A stretch of DNA of 7,963 nt from an uncultured Collinsella sp. (GCA_900553415.1 USDH01000063.1:1-7963), one strand, 5' to 3'; shown: positions 1-6,254, counted from the stretch's first letter. Notes: a model not told the origin generated them from the sequence alone. A program made the numbers and translations.

Positions 1-287
1 CCGACCTTCAGGACATCATCGCCATTCTGGGTATGGATGAGCTGTCCGAGGAGCAGCGCCTTACGGTCAACCGTGCCCGTAAGATTCAGCAGTTCCTCTC
101 GCAGTCCTTCCACGTCGCCGAGAAGTTCACCGGCAACCCCGGTGTCTACGTCCGCGTCGAGGATACCGTCCGCTCTTTCGCCGAGATTGTCGACGGCAAG
201 GCCGATGACCTGCCCGAGCAGGCTTTCCGCTATGCTTCCACGATTGAGGACGTGCGCGAGCGCGCCCGCAAGATGGGGGAGAAGTAG
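1..287 (+). CDS. atpD: F1Fo ATP synthase beta subunit, C-terminal end (partial)
   Basis: The gene enters from the left edge with its reading frame starting at base 3, and 94 codons plus a TAG stop are visible. The product is the catalytic beta subunit of the cytoplasmic F1 head, which makes ATP from ADP and phosphate. The visible part is the C-terminal helical domain. It contains the family's conserved stretch D-L-Q-D-I-I-A-I-L-G-M-D-E-L-S, followed by R-A-R-K-I-Q-Q-F-L-S-Q and F-T-G-N-P-G. The nucleotide-binding Walker motifs lie outside the window. The gene ends 3 bases before atpC, the usual order at the end of an atp operon. Identity is very secure from these motifs and the neighbour; nothing in the visible part looks broken. 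Confidence 0.97.
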   Translation, partial: DLQDIIAILGMDELSEEQRLTVNRARKIQQFLSQSFHVAEKFTGNPGVYVRVEDTVRSFAEIVDGKADDLPEQAFRYASTIEDVRERARKMGEK

Positions 288-290
288 GTT

Positions 291-683
291 ATGCGTATCC
301 GCATCGTGTGCCCCGTGAGCTGCGCCTATGAGGGCGATGCTGCGTTTGTGTCGATTCCGTCCACGGATGGCGAGTTTGGCGTCCTGCCTGCTCACTCCAG
401 CGAGATCTGCACGATCGACCGCGGTTACGTTCGCGTTTCCGATAAGGCCATGGGCACTGTCGACCACACGTTTGCCGTGGCCGGCGGCTATGCCCAGGTT
501 GCGGACGATGTCGTGACCGTTCTCGCCGAGCGCGCTTGCGATTTGGCGACCGTCGATGCCGACAAGCTTAAAGCTGATATTCAAGGTTTTGAAGAGAAGC
601 TGGGTAATTTGTCGGAGGATGATGCACGCCGCGCCTACCTCTATAATGAAATCGCATGGTGTAAGCTCAAGCTTGCCCAATAG
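291..683 (+). CDS. atpC: F1Fo ATP synthase epsilon subunit
   Basis: This 130-residue protein is the epsilon subunit of the F1 central stalk, which couples rotation to catalysis and can inhibit ATP hydrolysis. The length is normal for the family. Residues 1 to about 85 form the beta-sandwich domain, with the conserved D-G-E-F-G-V-L-P-A-H-S at 26-36 and a later F-A-V-A-G-G-Y block followed by V-T-V-L-A-E. The remainder is charged and helical (residues about 90-130), matching the C-terminal helical hairpin. The ATG follows the atpD stop by 3 bases, with a purine-rich GGGGGAG ribosome site at 275-281 inside the end of atpD, so the two are translationally close. It is the last gene of the ATP synthase operon, since a hairpin terminator follows. 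The product carries several cysteines (such as 7, 11 and 40), for which I see no obvious role. Confidence 0.95.
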   Translation: MRIRIVCPVSCAYEGDAAFVSIPSTDGEFGVLPAHSSEICTIDRGYVRVSDKAMGTVDHTFAVAGGYAQVADDVVTVLAERACDLATVDADKLKADIQGFEEKLGNLSEDDARRAYLYNEIAWCKLKLAQ

Positions 684-719
684 TCAAACGATTTAGCGTT
701 CGACCATTTGCGAACACAT

Positions 720-758
720 CATGCCCGGGATGGCCCAGCCACCCCGGGCATGCTTTTT
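720..758 (+). terminator. Intrinsic terminator after the atp operon, inside the murA leader
   Basis: A 10-bp perfect stem (CATGCCCGGG at 720-729 with CCCGGGCATG at 743-752) continues past one A/C mismatch into a 4-bp inner stem (731-734 with 738-741) and a 3-base loop. A C and then five Ts (754-758) follow. This has the form of a rho-independent terminator with a short T run, and it would end the ATP synthase transcript. The murA ribosome site starts immediately afterwards at 759, so the same hairpin also sits in the murA leader. Confidence 0.85.
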
Positions 759-765
759 GAAAGGG
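759..765 (+). promoter_or_regulatory. Ribosome binding site deciding the TTG start of murA
   Basis: GAAAGGG at 759-765 lies 6 bases before a TTG at 772. No ATG or GTG in frame nearby gives the conserved MurA N-terminus, so this site supports the TTG start. It directly abuts the T run of the preceding hairpin. Confidence 0.75.
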
Positions 766-771
766 TAGACC

Positions 772-2055
772 TTGGATATTATCCGCGTTGAGGGTGGCCA
801 CGCCATCGGAGGCTCCGTGCCCGTCTCGGGCGCCAAGAACTCCGCGCTCAAACTCATGGCGGCAACGCTTCTGGCGCCGGGCAAGACGACGCTGCAGAAC
901 GTGCCCGATATTTCCGATGTCCACGTGATGGGCAAGGTGCTCAAGGGCATGGGCGCTACGATCGATGTTCTCGACGAGCACACGCTCGAGATTGATACCT
1001 CTCAGGTCGATTCATGGGAGGCCCCCTACGAGCTCGTTGCCAAGATGCGCGCTTCCACCGCCGTCATGGGACCCCTGCTGGGCCGCTTCCATCGCGCCAA
1101 AATTGCCATGCCGGGCGGCTGCAACCTGGGTGCTCGCAAGATCGATATGCACATTCTTGGTCTTGAGGCCCTGGGCGTCGAGTTTGATACCGCCCACGGC
1201 TATATCAACGCCAGCGCGCCTCAGGGCCTGCGCGGCACCACCGTCACGCTCGAGTTCGCCAGTGTCGGTGCGACCGAGAACCTCATCATGGCCTCTGTGC
1301 GCGCACAGGGCACCACGGTTATCGACAATGCCGCCCGCGAGCCCGAGATCGTCGATCTCGCTAACATGCTCAACGAGATGGGCGCCAAGATTGTTGGCGC
1401 CGGTACGCCCGTCGTGACTATCGAAGGCGTGGAAGAGCTCCATCCCGTTACCCATCGCGTGGTGGGCGACCGCATCGAGGCCGGTACCTTTATCGTTGCC
1501 GGTGCGTTGATGGCCGACGATCGCGGTGTCGATGTCACGGGCTTTTGCCCCATTCACTTGGGCATGGTGCTCAAGAAGATGGAGCTCATGGGTATCGACT
1601 GCGAGCGCGTCGAGGATGGCGTCCATGTGAACCGTGCCGAGCGTATCAAGCCGGTCGACATCCAGACGCTTCCGTTCCCCGGTTTCCCGACCGACATGCA
1701 GGCGCAGATTATGGTGCTCTCCGCCCTTGCCGACGGCAGTTCCGTTATTACCGAAAACATCTTCGAGAATCGCTTTATGTTTGCCTCTGAGCTGGTGCGC
1801 ATGGGTGCCGACATTCGTATCGAGAGCCATCATGCCATGATTCATGGCGTCAAGGGCTTCTCGGGTGCACAGGTTACCTCGCCCGATCTGCGTGGCGGAG
1901 CGGCCCTCGTCGTAGCGGGCTTGATCGCCGACGGGACGACCGAGGTTTCGGCTATCCATCACATCAAGCGCGGCTACGAGCAGTTTGTCGAAAAGCTGCA
2001 GGCGCTTGGCGCGCATGTCGAGCATGCTACCGTCCCCGATCCCGTCATCTACTAA
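772..2055 (+). CDS. murA: UDP-N-acetylglucosamine 1-carboxyvinyltransferase (MurA)
   Basis: MurA transfers enolpyruvate from phosphoenolpyruvate to UDP-N-acetylglucosamine in the cytoplasm, the first committed step of peptidoglycan synthesis. The 427-residue length fits the family (E. coli 419). Visible active-site elements are Lys22-Asn23 in S-G-A-K-N-S, Arg93 in K-M-R-A-S, the loop P-G-G-C-N-L-G-A-R with the catalytic Cys117, the general-base Asp308 in F-P-T-D-M-Q-A-Q, and Arg400 in K-R-G-Y-E. Having Cys rather than Asp in the loop is the form alkylated by fosfomycin, so a sensitive enzyme is expected on family knowledge. The start is TTG. The gene follows the ATP synthase operon, an arrangement also known from Bacillus, and precedes an LCP-family gene by 12 bases, so the two are probably co-transcribed. 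Many Gram-positives have two MurA paralogues, and I cannot tell whether a second exists here. Confidence 0.96.
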   Translation: MDIIRVEGGHAIGGSVPVSGAKNSALKLMAATLLAPGKTTLQNVPDISDVHVMGKVLKGMGATIDVLDEHTLEIDTSQVDSWEAPYELVAKMRASTAVMGPLLGRFHRAKIAMPGGCNLGARKIDMHILGLEALGVEFDTAHGYINASAPQGLRGTTVTLEFASVGATENLIMASVRAQGTTVIDNAAREPEIVDLANMLNEMGAKIVGAGTPVVTIEGVEELHPVTHRVVGDRIEAGTFIVAGALMADDRGVDVTGFCPIHLGMVLKKMELMGIDCERVEDGVHVNRAERIKPVDIQTLPFPGFPTDMQAQIMVLSALADGSSVITENIFENRFMFASELVRMGADIRIESHHAMIHGVKGFSGAQVTSPDLRGGAALVVAGLIADGTTEVSAIHHIKRGYEQFVEKLQALGAHVEHATVPDPVIY

Positions 2056-2067
2056 TACAGGTTGCCT

Positions 2068-3303
2068 ATGTTTAATAAAAAGCCCCTCGCGGATACCACC
2101 ACCCGAAGACCCTCAACTGGTGCGCAGGCCAAGATCTACAGTCGCGATAACGTGGCTCGTTATTCCGAGCGAGCTCGCCAACGTCGTCGTAGCCACACGA
2201 TTCGCCACGTCGCGCTCATTGTCGTGCTTGGCGTGCTACTGAGCGCCACTACCGCTGCCGGCCTGTGGTTTGCCACCATTATGGGCAAGCTCGGCGATTC
2301 TAATGTCATTACCGACAATCTGCGTCGGGTTCTGGTTGACACCGATGAAGCAAAGGATCCGTTCTACGTGCTGCTTCTTGGCACCGACGGCCGTCCGGGC
2401 GAGGATACGTATCGTGCCGACTCGATTATCCTGGCACGCATCGACCCCACGCAAAAGCAGGCGACGCTCATTTCCGTTCCGCGCGACACCAAGGTCGTGT
2501 ACAAGGGCGAGACCATGAAGATCAACGCCTGCCATACCGTTGGCGGCGCCGAAGCCATGGTCGAGGCGGTCAACGAGCTGTGCGGTGTTCAGATTTCCCA
2601 CTATGCCGAGGTCAGCTTCGACGGTATGCAGGCGCTGATTGATTCGGTTGGCGGTATCGACATTAACGCAACCGATGATGTTGACGACCCCGAGCACCTG
2701 GATATTAAGATTACCGCTGGCCAGCAGCATATGGACGGTGCCACCGCCCTTACCTATGCCCGCTGCCGCTACACCTATGCCGACGGCGATTACACGCGCA
2801 TGCGCCACCAGCGTCAGGTGCTTGGCGCCCTTGCCAACCAGATTCTCAATAACTTCGATGCCACGAAGATCTTTGGCCTGGTTAATTCGCTGTCGGATAT
2901 GCTCGTAACCGATATGAGCGTTCAGGATATCGTGTCTACGGTCAACGCCATGCGCGGCATGGACGTCAATGGCATCTACTCGGCTAACCTGCCTTCGTAT
3001 GCCGGTGACGACACCATGATCGACGGCGTGAGCTACGTCTTTGTCTACGAGGACGAGCTCAAGGAAATGATGGAGCGCGTCGATGCCGGCAAGGATCCCA
3101 AGGGTCCCAACACCATGGGTCTTTCCGACGGCTCCAGCTCTACGATCGGCGACCTCAGCAACAACACGTCTGACGACTACGCAAACGGCACCGCAACCTC
3201 ATCGGTCAGCTCTGACGATTCCGATGGCTCAAGCGATTCGAGCGATTCGGACTACTACGAACAGCCCACCGGCGACGGCAACGGTTACGAGGCCAACTAC
3301 TAA
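2068..3303 (+). CDS. LytR-CpsA-Psr (LCP) family cell-wall glycopolymer ligase
   Basis: LCP enzymes sit in the cytoplasmic membrane and transfer lipid-linked anionic polymers or capsule chains to peptidoglycan outside the cell. The 411-residue product has a basic cytoplasmic N-terminus (R-Q-R-R-R at 37-41), one membrane segment at about 48-70 and the LCP domain from about 97 to 260. Domain motifs are V-L-L-L-G-T-D-G-R at 101-109, Y-R-A-D-S at 115-119, S-V-P-R-D-T at 136-141, and R-C-R-Y with D-G-D-Y-T-R-M-R-H-Q-R-Q at 232-250. These hold the Arg and Asp residues that bind the pyrophosphate-linked lipid and Mg. After about residue 345 the chain becomes a low-complexity Ser/Asp/Thr/Asn tail ending in E-A-N-Y. 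I chose ATG 2068 because ACAGG at 2057-2061 is 6 bases upstream; an in-frame TTG at 2062 touches that site directly. The natural polymer substrate cannot be read from sequence. Confidence 0.93.
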   Translation: MFNKKPLADTTTRRPSTGAQAKIYSRDNVARYSERARQRRRSHTIRHVALIVVLGVLLSATTAAGLWFATIMGKLGDSNVITDNLRRVLVDTDEAKDPFYVLLLGTDGRPGEDTYRADSIILARIDPTQKQATLISVPRDTKVVYKGETMKINACHTVGGAEAMVEAVNELCGVQISHYAEVSFDGMQALIDSVGGIDINATDDVDDPEHLDIKITAGQQHMDGATALTYARCRYTYADGDYTRMRHQRQVLGALANQILNNFDATKIFGLVNSLSDMLVTDMSVQDIVSTVNAMRGMDVNGIYSANLPSYAGDDTMIDGVSYVFVYEDELKEMMERVDAGKDPKGPNTMGLSDGSSSTIGDLSNNTSDDYANGTATSSVSSDDSDGSSDSSDSDYYEQPTGDGNGYEANY

Positions 3304-3331
3304 GTTACGGCGTTTTACCAAACGCCGTAAC
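3304..3331 (+). other. Perfect 12-bp hairpin directly after the LCP stop codon, no T run
   Basis: GTTACGGCGTTT (3304-3315) pairs perfectly with AAACGCCGTAAC (3320-3331) around a four-base loop TACC. It starts at the first base after the TAA stop. Neither strand has a T run next to it, so it is not a standard intrinsic terminator. It could protect the 3' end of the murA-LCP messenger, assist the terminator downstream, or bind a protein as DNA. The structure is certain; the role is open. Confidence 0.6.
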
Positions 3332-3373
3332 GACTCGACGCTGCGCGCCGCCCAAGGCGACAATTTGTCATTC

Positions 3374-3415
3374 AAAAGGCAGGGCATGACCAGAAGGTCA
3401 ATGCCCTGCCTTTTT
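3374..3415 (+). terminator. Intrinsic terminator of the murA-LCP unit
   Basis: A 14-bp stem (3374-3387 with 3401-3414) is followed, after one bulged A at 3400, by a 4-bp inner stem (GACC with GGTC) and the loop AGAA. The 3' side ends in five Ts at 3411-3415. The four As opening the 5' arm mean it could also work, more weakly, against transcription from the minus strand. Confidence 0.9.
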
Positions 3416-3491
3416 CATGCCAACTTGTTCGCCTTGGACGTCGCTCGCTGACGTTGGCTCAACCTGCGATGTTGACTACTCCCCTTGTATC

Positions 3492-3525
3492 AAAAACCGC
3501 CCCGTTCTCTGTAGAGGACGGGGCG
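3492..3525 (-). terminator. Intrinsic terminator of pepT
   Basis: Read on the minus strand, a 12-bp stem with one G-U pair (3514-3525 with 3498-3509) closes a 4-base loop and is followed by a run of five Ts (complement of 3492-3496). It lies about 30 bases beyond the pepT stop. Together with the terminator at 3374-3415 it isolates two convergent units. Confidence 0.9.
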
Positions 3526-3554
3526 ATTCGTCTTTTGGGCTTATGCAGCCAGGC

Positions 3555-4802
3555 TTATGCGAAACGGGCGACGAGCTCCTGCAGGACGTCGGTCATCTTG
3601 ACGAGCGAACTGACCGGGACGAACTCGTTGACGCCGTGGTAGCAATAGCCGCCGGTGGAAAGGTTGGGGCAGGGCAGACCGCGGAACGACAGCTGAGCGC
3701 CGTCGGTGCCGCCACGAATCGGCAGCACTTGGGGCTCAACGCCGCAGGCAAGGTAGGCTTCCTTGGCAACATCAATAAGCTCGGGATAGTCACGAACGAT
3801 CTCGGCCATATTTCGATACTGCTGCTTAATCTCGACTGTCACGCGCTCCTCACCCAGACGCTGGTTGAGCATCGAGGCGGCGGCATCAATAAGGTCGAGT
3901 TTCTGCTGGAACTTGGCGGCGTCATGGTCGCGGACGATATAGCGCGCTGTGGCGTGATCGACGGTTGCAGATACACCCTCAAGGTGATAAAAGCCCTCGT
4001 AGCCTTCCGTATACTCCGGGCGCTGCACGTAGGGGAGCAACGCGTTGAAGTCGCAGAACAGATTGCCTGCGTTGACCATACGGCCCTTGGCGTCGCCCGG
4101 GTGGATGGACTGGCCCTCAAAGCGGATGGTCGCCTCGGCGGCGTTAAAGCACTCCCACTCCAGCTCGCCGATGGGGCCACCGTCGACCGTGTAGGCGTAC
4201 TTGCAGCCAAAGGTATCGATATCCAACAGCTCGGCTCCGTGACCGATCTCCTCGTCAGGGCAGAAGCAAATGCCGAGTGCGGGATGGGGCAGAGAAGGGT
4301 CCTGAGCGATACGCGCGACAAGTGACATGATCTCGGCGACGCCTGCCTTGTCGTCCGCGCCCAGCAGCGTGGTGCCATCGCTGCAGACCAGGTCCTCACC
4401 CGCGAGGTCATTCAGGGCGGGAAGCTTGGCGGTACTCATGGCAACGGGCTTACCGTCAACCGTGCCGCAGACCAGGTCGCCGCCTTCGTAGTGTACGATG
4501 TGCGGCTTCACGCCGGCGCCCGGTGCAACTTCGGTGGTGTCGAGATGGGCGATCAGGCCCAGGGCGGGCTTGTCCTCAGCGCCCGCACTTGCGGGGATAT
4601 GCGCGCAGACATAGGCGTGCTCGGTCACGTGGGCATCTTCCGCATCAAGCTCGCGCAGCTCTTCAGCCAGCACGTTGGCAAGGTCAAACTGAACGGCGCT
4701 CGAGGGTACCTGGTCGCAGTTTGCATCCTCGGACTGCGTGTTGATCTGGACGTAGCGCAAAAAGCGCTCGAGGACATCGGGGTTTGTGGTGGTGTTTTCC
4801 AT
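3555..4802 (-). CDS. pepT: Peptidase T (tripeptide aminopeptidase, M20B family)
   Basis: PepT is a cytoplasmic dinuclear-zinc peptidase that removes the N-terminal residue from tripeptides, feeding amino acids from imported or recycled peptides. The 415-residue length matches the family (about 408). The metal and catalytic residues are all recognisable: His86 and Asp88 in L-I-A-H-L-D-T, Asp150 in L-L-G-A-D-D-K-A-G, Glu184-Glu185 in C-P-D-E-E-I-G-H-G, Asp207 in T-V-D-G-G, and His389 in C-Y-H-G-V-N-E-F. R-G-G-T-D-G-A near 360 is the usual substrate-binding segment. I chose ATG at 4802 because GGAG at 4814-4811 lies 8 bases upstream and the conserved N-terminus begins here. An open frame runs on to 4898 but would cross the promoter region. 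The gene is alone on its strand, converges on the LCP gene and diverges from a metalloregulator gene. Confidence 0.95.
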   Translation of the reverse strand: MENTTTNPDVLERFLRYVQINTQSEDANCDQVPSSAVQFDLANVLAEELRELDAEDAHVTEHAYVCAHIPASAGAEDKPALGLIAHLDTTEVAPGAGVKPHIVHYEGGDLVCGTVDGKPVAMSTAKLPALNDLAGEDLVCSDGTTLLGADDKAGVAEIMSLVARIAQDPSLPHPALGICFCPDEEIGHGAELLDIDTFGCKYAYTVDGGPIGELEWECFNAAEATIRFEGQSIHPGDAKGRMVNAGNLFCDFNALLPYVQRPEYTEGYEGFYHLEGVSATVDHATARYIVRDHDAAKFQQKLDLIDAAASMLNQRLGEERVTVEIKQQYRNMAEIVRDYPELIDVAKEAYLACGVEPQVLPIRGGTDGAQLSFRGLPCPNLSTGGYCYHGVNEFVPVSSLVKMTDVLQELVARFA

Positions 4803-4810
4803 AAAGATCG

Positions 4811-4814
4811 CTCC
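4811..4814 (-). promoter_or_regulatory. Ribosome binding site deciding the pepT start
   Basis: On the minus strand TTGGAGCG places GGAG 8 bases before the ATG at 4802. The alternative upstream ATG at 4898 has no comparable site and would add 32 residues that do not resemble PepT. Confidence 0.7.
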
Positions 4815-4840
4815 AATCTTGGTCGTCGTGTGCAACAAGA

Positions 4841-4846
4841 ACTCTA
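4841..4846 (-). promoter_or_regulatory. Possible -10 element of the pepT promoter
   Basis: The minus strand reads TGC-TAGAGT, an extended -10 form (TGN) with a four-of-six match to TATAAT. Transcription would start about 32 bases before the pepT ATG. A 17-base spacer would put the -35 region at 4864-4869, inside the palindrome, though no good -35 hexamer is present there. Confidence 0.35.
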
Positions 4847-4849
4847 GCA

Positions 4850-4869
4850 CGGTATGCCACGGCATACCG
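4850..4869. promoter_or_regulatory. Perfect 9-2-9 palindrome, candidate operator between pepT and the metalloregulator
   Basis: CGGTATGCC (4850-4858) and GGCATACCG (4861-4869) are exact reverse complements separated by AC. The site lies 48 bases upstream of pepT and 54 upstream of the regulator gene. It sits just upstream of the pepT -10 candidate and over the -35 position implied by the regulator's -10 candidate. Length and symmetry are typical of sites bound by dimers of DtxR/MntR-type repressors, and local regulators commonly bind beside their own gene. The sequence does not match the classical DtxR or MntR boxes I know, so assignment to this regulator is inference. Confidence 0.6.
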
Positions 4870-4885
4870 CGACGCTTGGATGGGG

Positions 4886-4891
4886 TAGAAT
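4886..4891 (+). promoter_or_regulatory. Possible -10 element of the metalloregulator promoter
   Basis: TAGAAT differs from TATAAT at one base and is 31 bases before the chosen ATG at 4923. A 17-base spacer would place the -35 element at 4863-4868, within the right arm of the palindrome, where the bases do not match TTGACA. A promoter lacking a good -35 and overlapped by an operator would fit a self-repressed gene. Confidence 0.4.
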
Positions 4892-4922
4892 CAGCCATTG
4901 AATGCAGAAGGGACGGAAGATC

Positions 4923-5345
4923 ATGGATACGACAAATAGCTCGCGCGAACTACATCTGACGGTGGCGAACGAAGACTACTTGGAGTGCATGGTTCGCATT
5001 GAAAGCGAAGAGGGGGAAACCAACGGCGTGCGATCGGTCGACATCGCGCAGCGCCTTGGCGTCTCCAAGGCATCGGTCAATAAAGCGGTTTCGGCGCTCA
5101 AGGCATCCGAGCTTGTCGAGCAATCGCACTACGGCAAGGTAGTCCTGACCGATCGCGGCCGCGAGGTTGGCACGGCTATCTGGTACCGTCATCGCCTCGT
5201 CCGCACGTTTTTGGTTCAGGAGCTCGGTGTCGAATTTGAGCGAGCCGATTCCGAGGCCTGCATGATGGAGCATGCGCTATCCGAGGACACGATGAACCGC
5301 TGGCTCGCCTATCTCGAAAAGCAAGGAATCAGCGTCGAGGAATAG
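4923..5345 (+). CDS. DtxR/MntR-family metal-dependent transcriptional regulator
   Basis: Proteins of this family bind Mn, Fe or similar divalent metals and then bind palindromic operators, usually as repressors. The 140-residue product is the short MntR-like form (B. subtilis MntR 142) without a C-terminal SH3-like domain. A winged helix-turn-helix spans about 16-82, with V-D-I-A-Q-R-L-G-V-S-K-A-S-V-N-K at 39-54 and the wing near V-V-L-T-D-R-G. The dimerisation and metal domain follows. Likely ligands by alignment to family members are Asp18 and Glu21 in N-E-D-Y-L-E, His90 in Y-R-H-R-L, and Cys113, Glu116 and His117 in A-C-M-M-E-H. This combines the Asp seen in MntR with the Cys seen in DtxR. 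I chose ATG 4923 because AAGGGA (4908-4913) and GGAAGA precede it; an in-frame ATG at 4902 has no site. The methyltransferase gene follows after 10 bases. Confidence 0.9.
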   Translation: MDTTNSSRELHLTVANEDYLECMVRIESEEGETNGVRSVDIAQRLGVSKASVNKAVSALKASELVEQSHYGKVVLTDRGREVGTAIWYRHRLVRTFLVQELGVEFERADSEACMMEHALSEDTMNRWLAYLEKQGISVEE

Positions 5346-5355
5346 CGGGATATAT

Positions 5356-6249
5356 ATGGATACGAGTTATTACAATCGCTTTGGTGCCGAGGAACTTACG
5401 CGCCGCTTGTCGAGCGAGACCTTGTTGGCGCAGGGCCCCATGGGCAGTGTTCTGTTGAGTGAGTACGACGCCGCAGACATTCCACCGGCGTTTTGGAATC
5501 TGGCAGAGCCGCAGGCCGTTTCTCGTATCCATCGCTTGTATGTCGCCGCCGGTGCGCAGGTGCTCATTACCAACACCTTTCAGGCATCAAGCTATGCCCT
5601 CAAGCACGACCAGATTGCGCCGTCCGTGGCGGAGGTCAATCGCGGGGCCGTCGACGATGCTCGCCAGGCGCACCCTCAGCTGCTGCTGGGCTCGATGGGC
5701 CCGATCGGTATTGAGTGGTTTGCCGAGGACTCTGCCGAGTATCGTGAAATCCGCGGCATTGCGCGCGAACAGGCGCACGCCTTGCTCAATGCCGGCGTTG
5801 ACGGTCTGCTGATCGAGACGGTGACGTCTATCCGTAATCTGCAGCCCATGCTTGCCGGCGCCCGAGATGCCGCCGACGGCATGCCTGTTCTGGTGAGTTT
5901 TGTCGTTGACGATAAAGGCGACCTGCTGGGCGATGGCCTCAACATCGAGGCAGCCGTTTTGTACGCCGAAAAACACGGCGCAAACTCGGTTGGTGTTAAT
6001 TGCTGTTCGCTTGCGGCCGCGAATGCGGCGGTGCCCAGGATGGTTGCATCGGCGACGACTCCCGTCACGGTGCGTCCCAACGTAGGCGATCCGGTCCAGA
6101 CTCAGGATGGCCCCGTATGGCACGAGAACCCTGAAGCTTTCGCGCGCGCATGCATCGAATGGAGACATGCCGGTGCCGCAATGGTGGGCAGTTGCTGTGG
6201 AACCACGGCAATCACTACGGCAGCAATGGCCGAGGCGCTCGATATATAA
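5356..6249 (+). CDS. Homocysteine S-methyltransferase family protein (stand-alone domain)
   Basis: The family makes methionine by moving a methyl group to zinc-bound homocysteine thiolate in the cytoplasm. The 297-residue protein is one complete (beta/alpha)8-barrel methyltransferase domain. Motifs in order are G-P-M-G-S at 27-31, T-N-T-F at 72-75, G-S-M-G-P at 112-116, I-E-T at 153-155, V-N-C-C with Cys216, and G-S-C-C-G-T with Cys280-Cys281. Cys216, Cys280 and Cys281 are the expected zinc ligands. The segment N-L-A-E-P-Q-A-V followed by I-H-R-L-Y and A-G-A resembles the N-terminal domain of cobalamin-dependent MetH more than the S-methylmethionine enzyme MmuM, but the methyl donor cannot be settled here. 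The first loop has Gln-Gly-Pro where the family usually has Asp-Gly-Ala. The ATG lies 10 bases after the regulator stop with a weak GCGGGA site 5 bases upstream, so it is probably in the same operon. Confidence 0.85.
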   Translation: MDTSYYNRFGAEELTRRLSSETLLAQGPMGSVLLSEYDAADIPPAFWNLAEPQAVSRIHRLYVAAGAQVLITNTFQASSYALKHDQIAPSVAEVNRGAVDDARQAHPQLLLGSMGPIGIEWFAEDSAEYREIRGIAREQAHALLNAGVDGLLIETVTSIRNLQPMLAGARDAADGMPVLVSFVVDDKGDLLGDGLNIEAAVLYAEKHGANSVGVNCCSLAAANAAVPRMVASATTPVTVRPNVGDPVQTQDGPVWHENPEAFARACIEWRHAGAAMVGSCCGTTAITTAAMAEALDI

Positions 6250-6254
6250 AGGGC

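Noticed and set aside
1012..2025. A long open frame (337 codons) on the minus strand opposite murA
   Set aside because: It lies wholly within a gene with intact MurA active-site motifs, has no protein family signature that I recognise and is His/Asp-rich, the usual by-product of GC-rich codon patterns read in antisense.
3417..4325. A 302-codon open frame on the plus strand opposite pepT
   Set aside because: It crosses the pepT terminator and lies opposite conserved PepT metal-site codons; it has no convincing ribosome site and is best explained as an antisense shadow.
4850..4869. Reading the 9-2-9 palindrome as a transcription terminator
   Set aside because: The two-base spacer is too short for a normal loop and neither side has a T run; its place between divergent genes favours a DNA-binding site.
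4803..4898. Upstream extension of pepT to an ATG at 4898
   Set aside because: The extra 32 residues do not resemble PepT, there is no ribosome site at 4898, and the extension would read through the palindrome and both putative promoters.
4902..4922. Upstream ATG start for the metalloregulator
   Set aside because: No ribosome site precedes 4902, whereas AAGGGA and GGAAGA precede the ATG at 4923; family N-termini also favour the shorter form.
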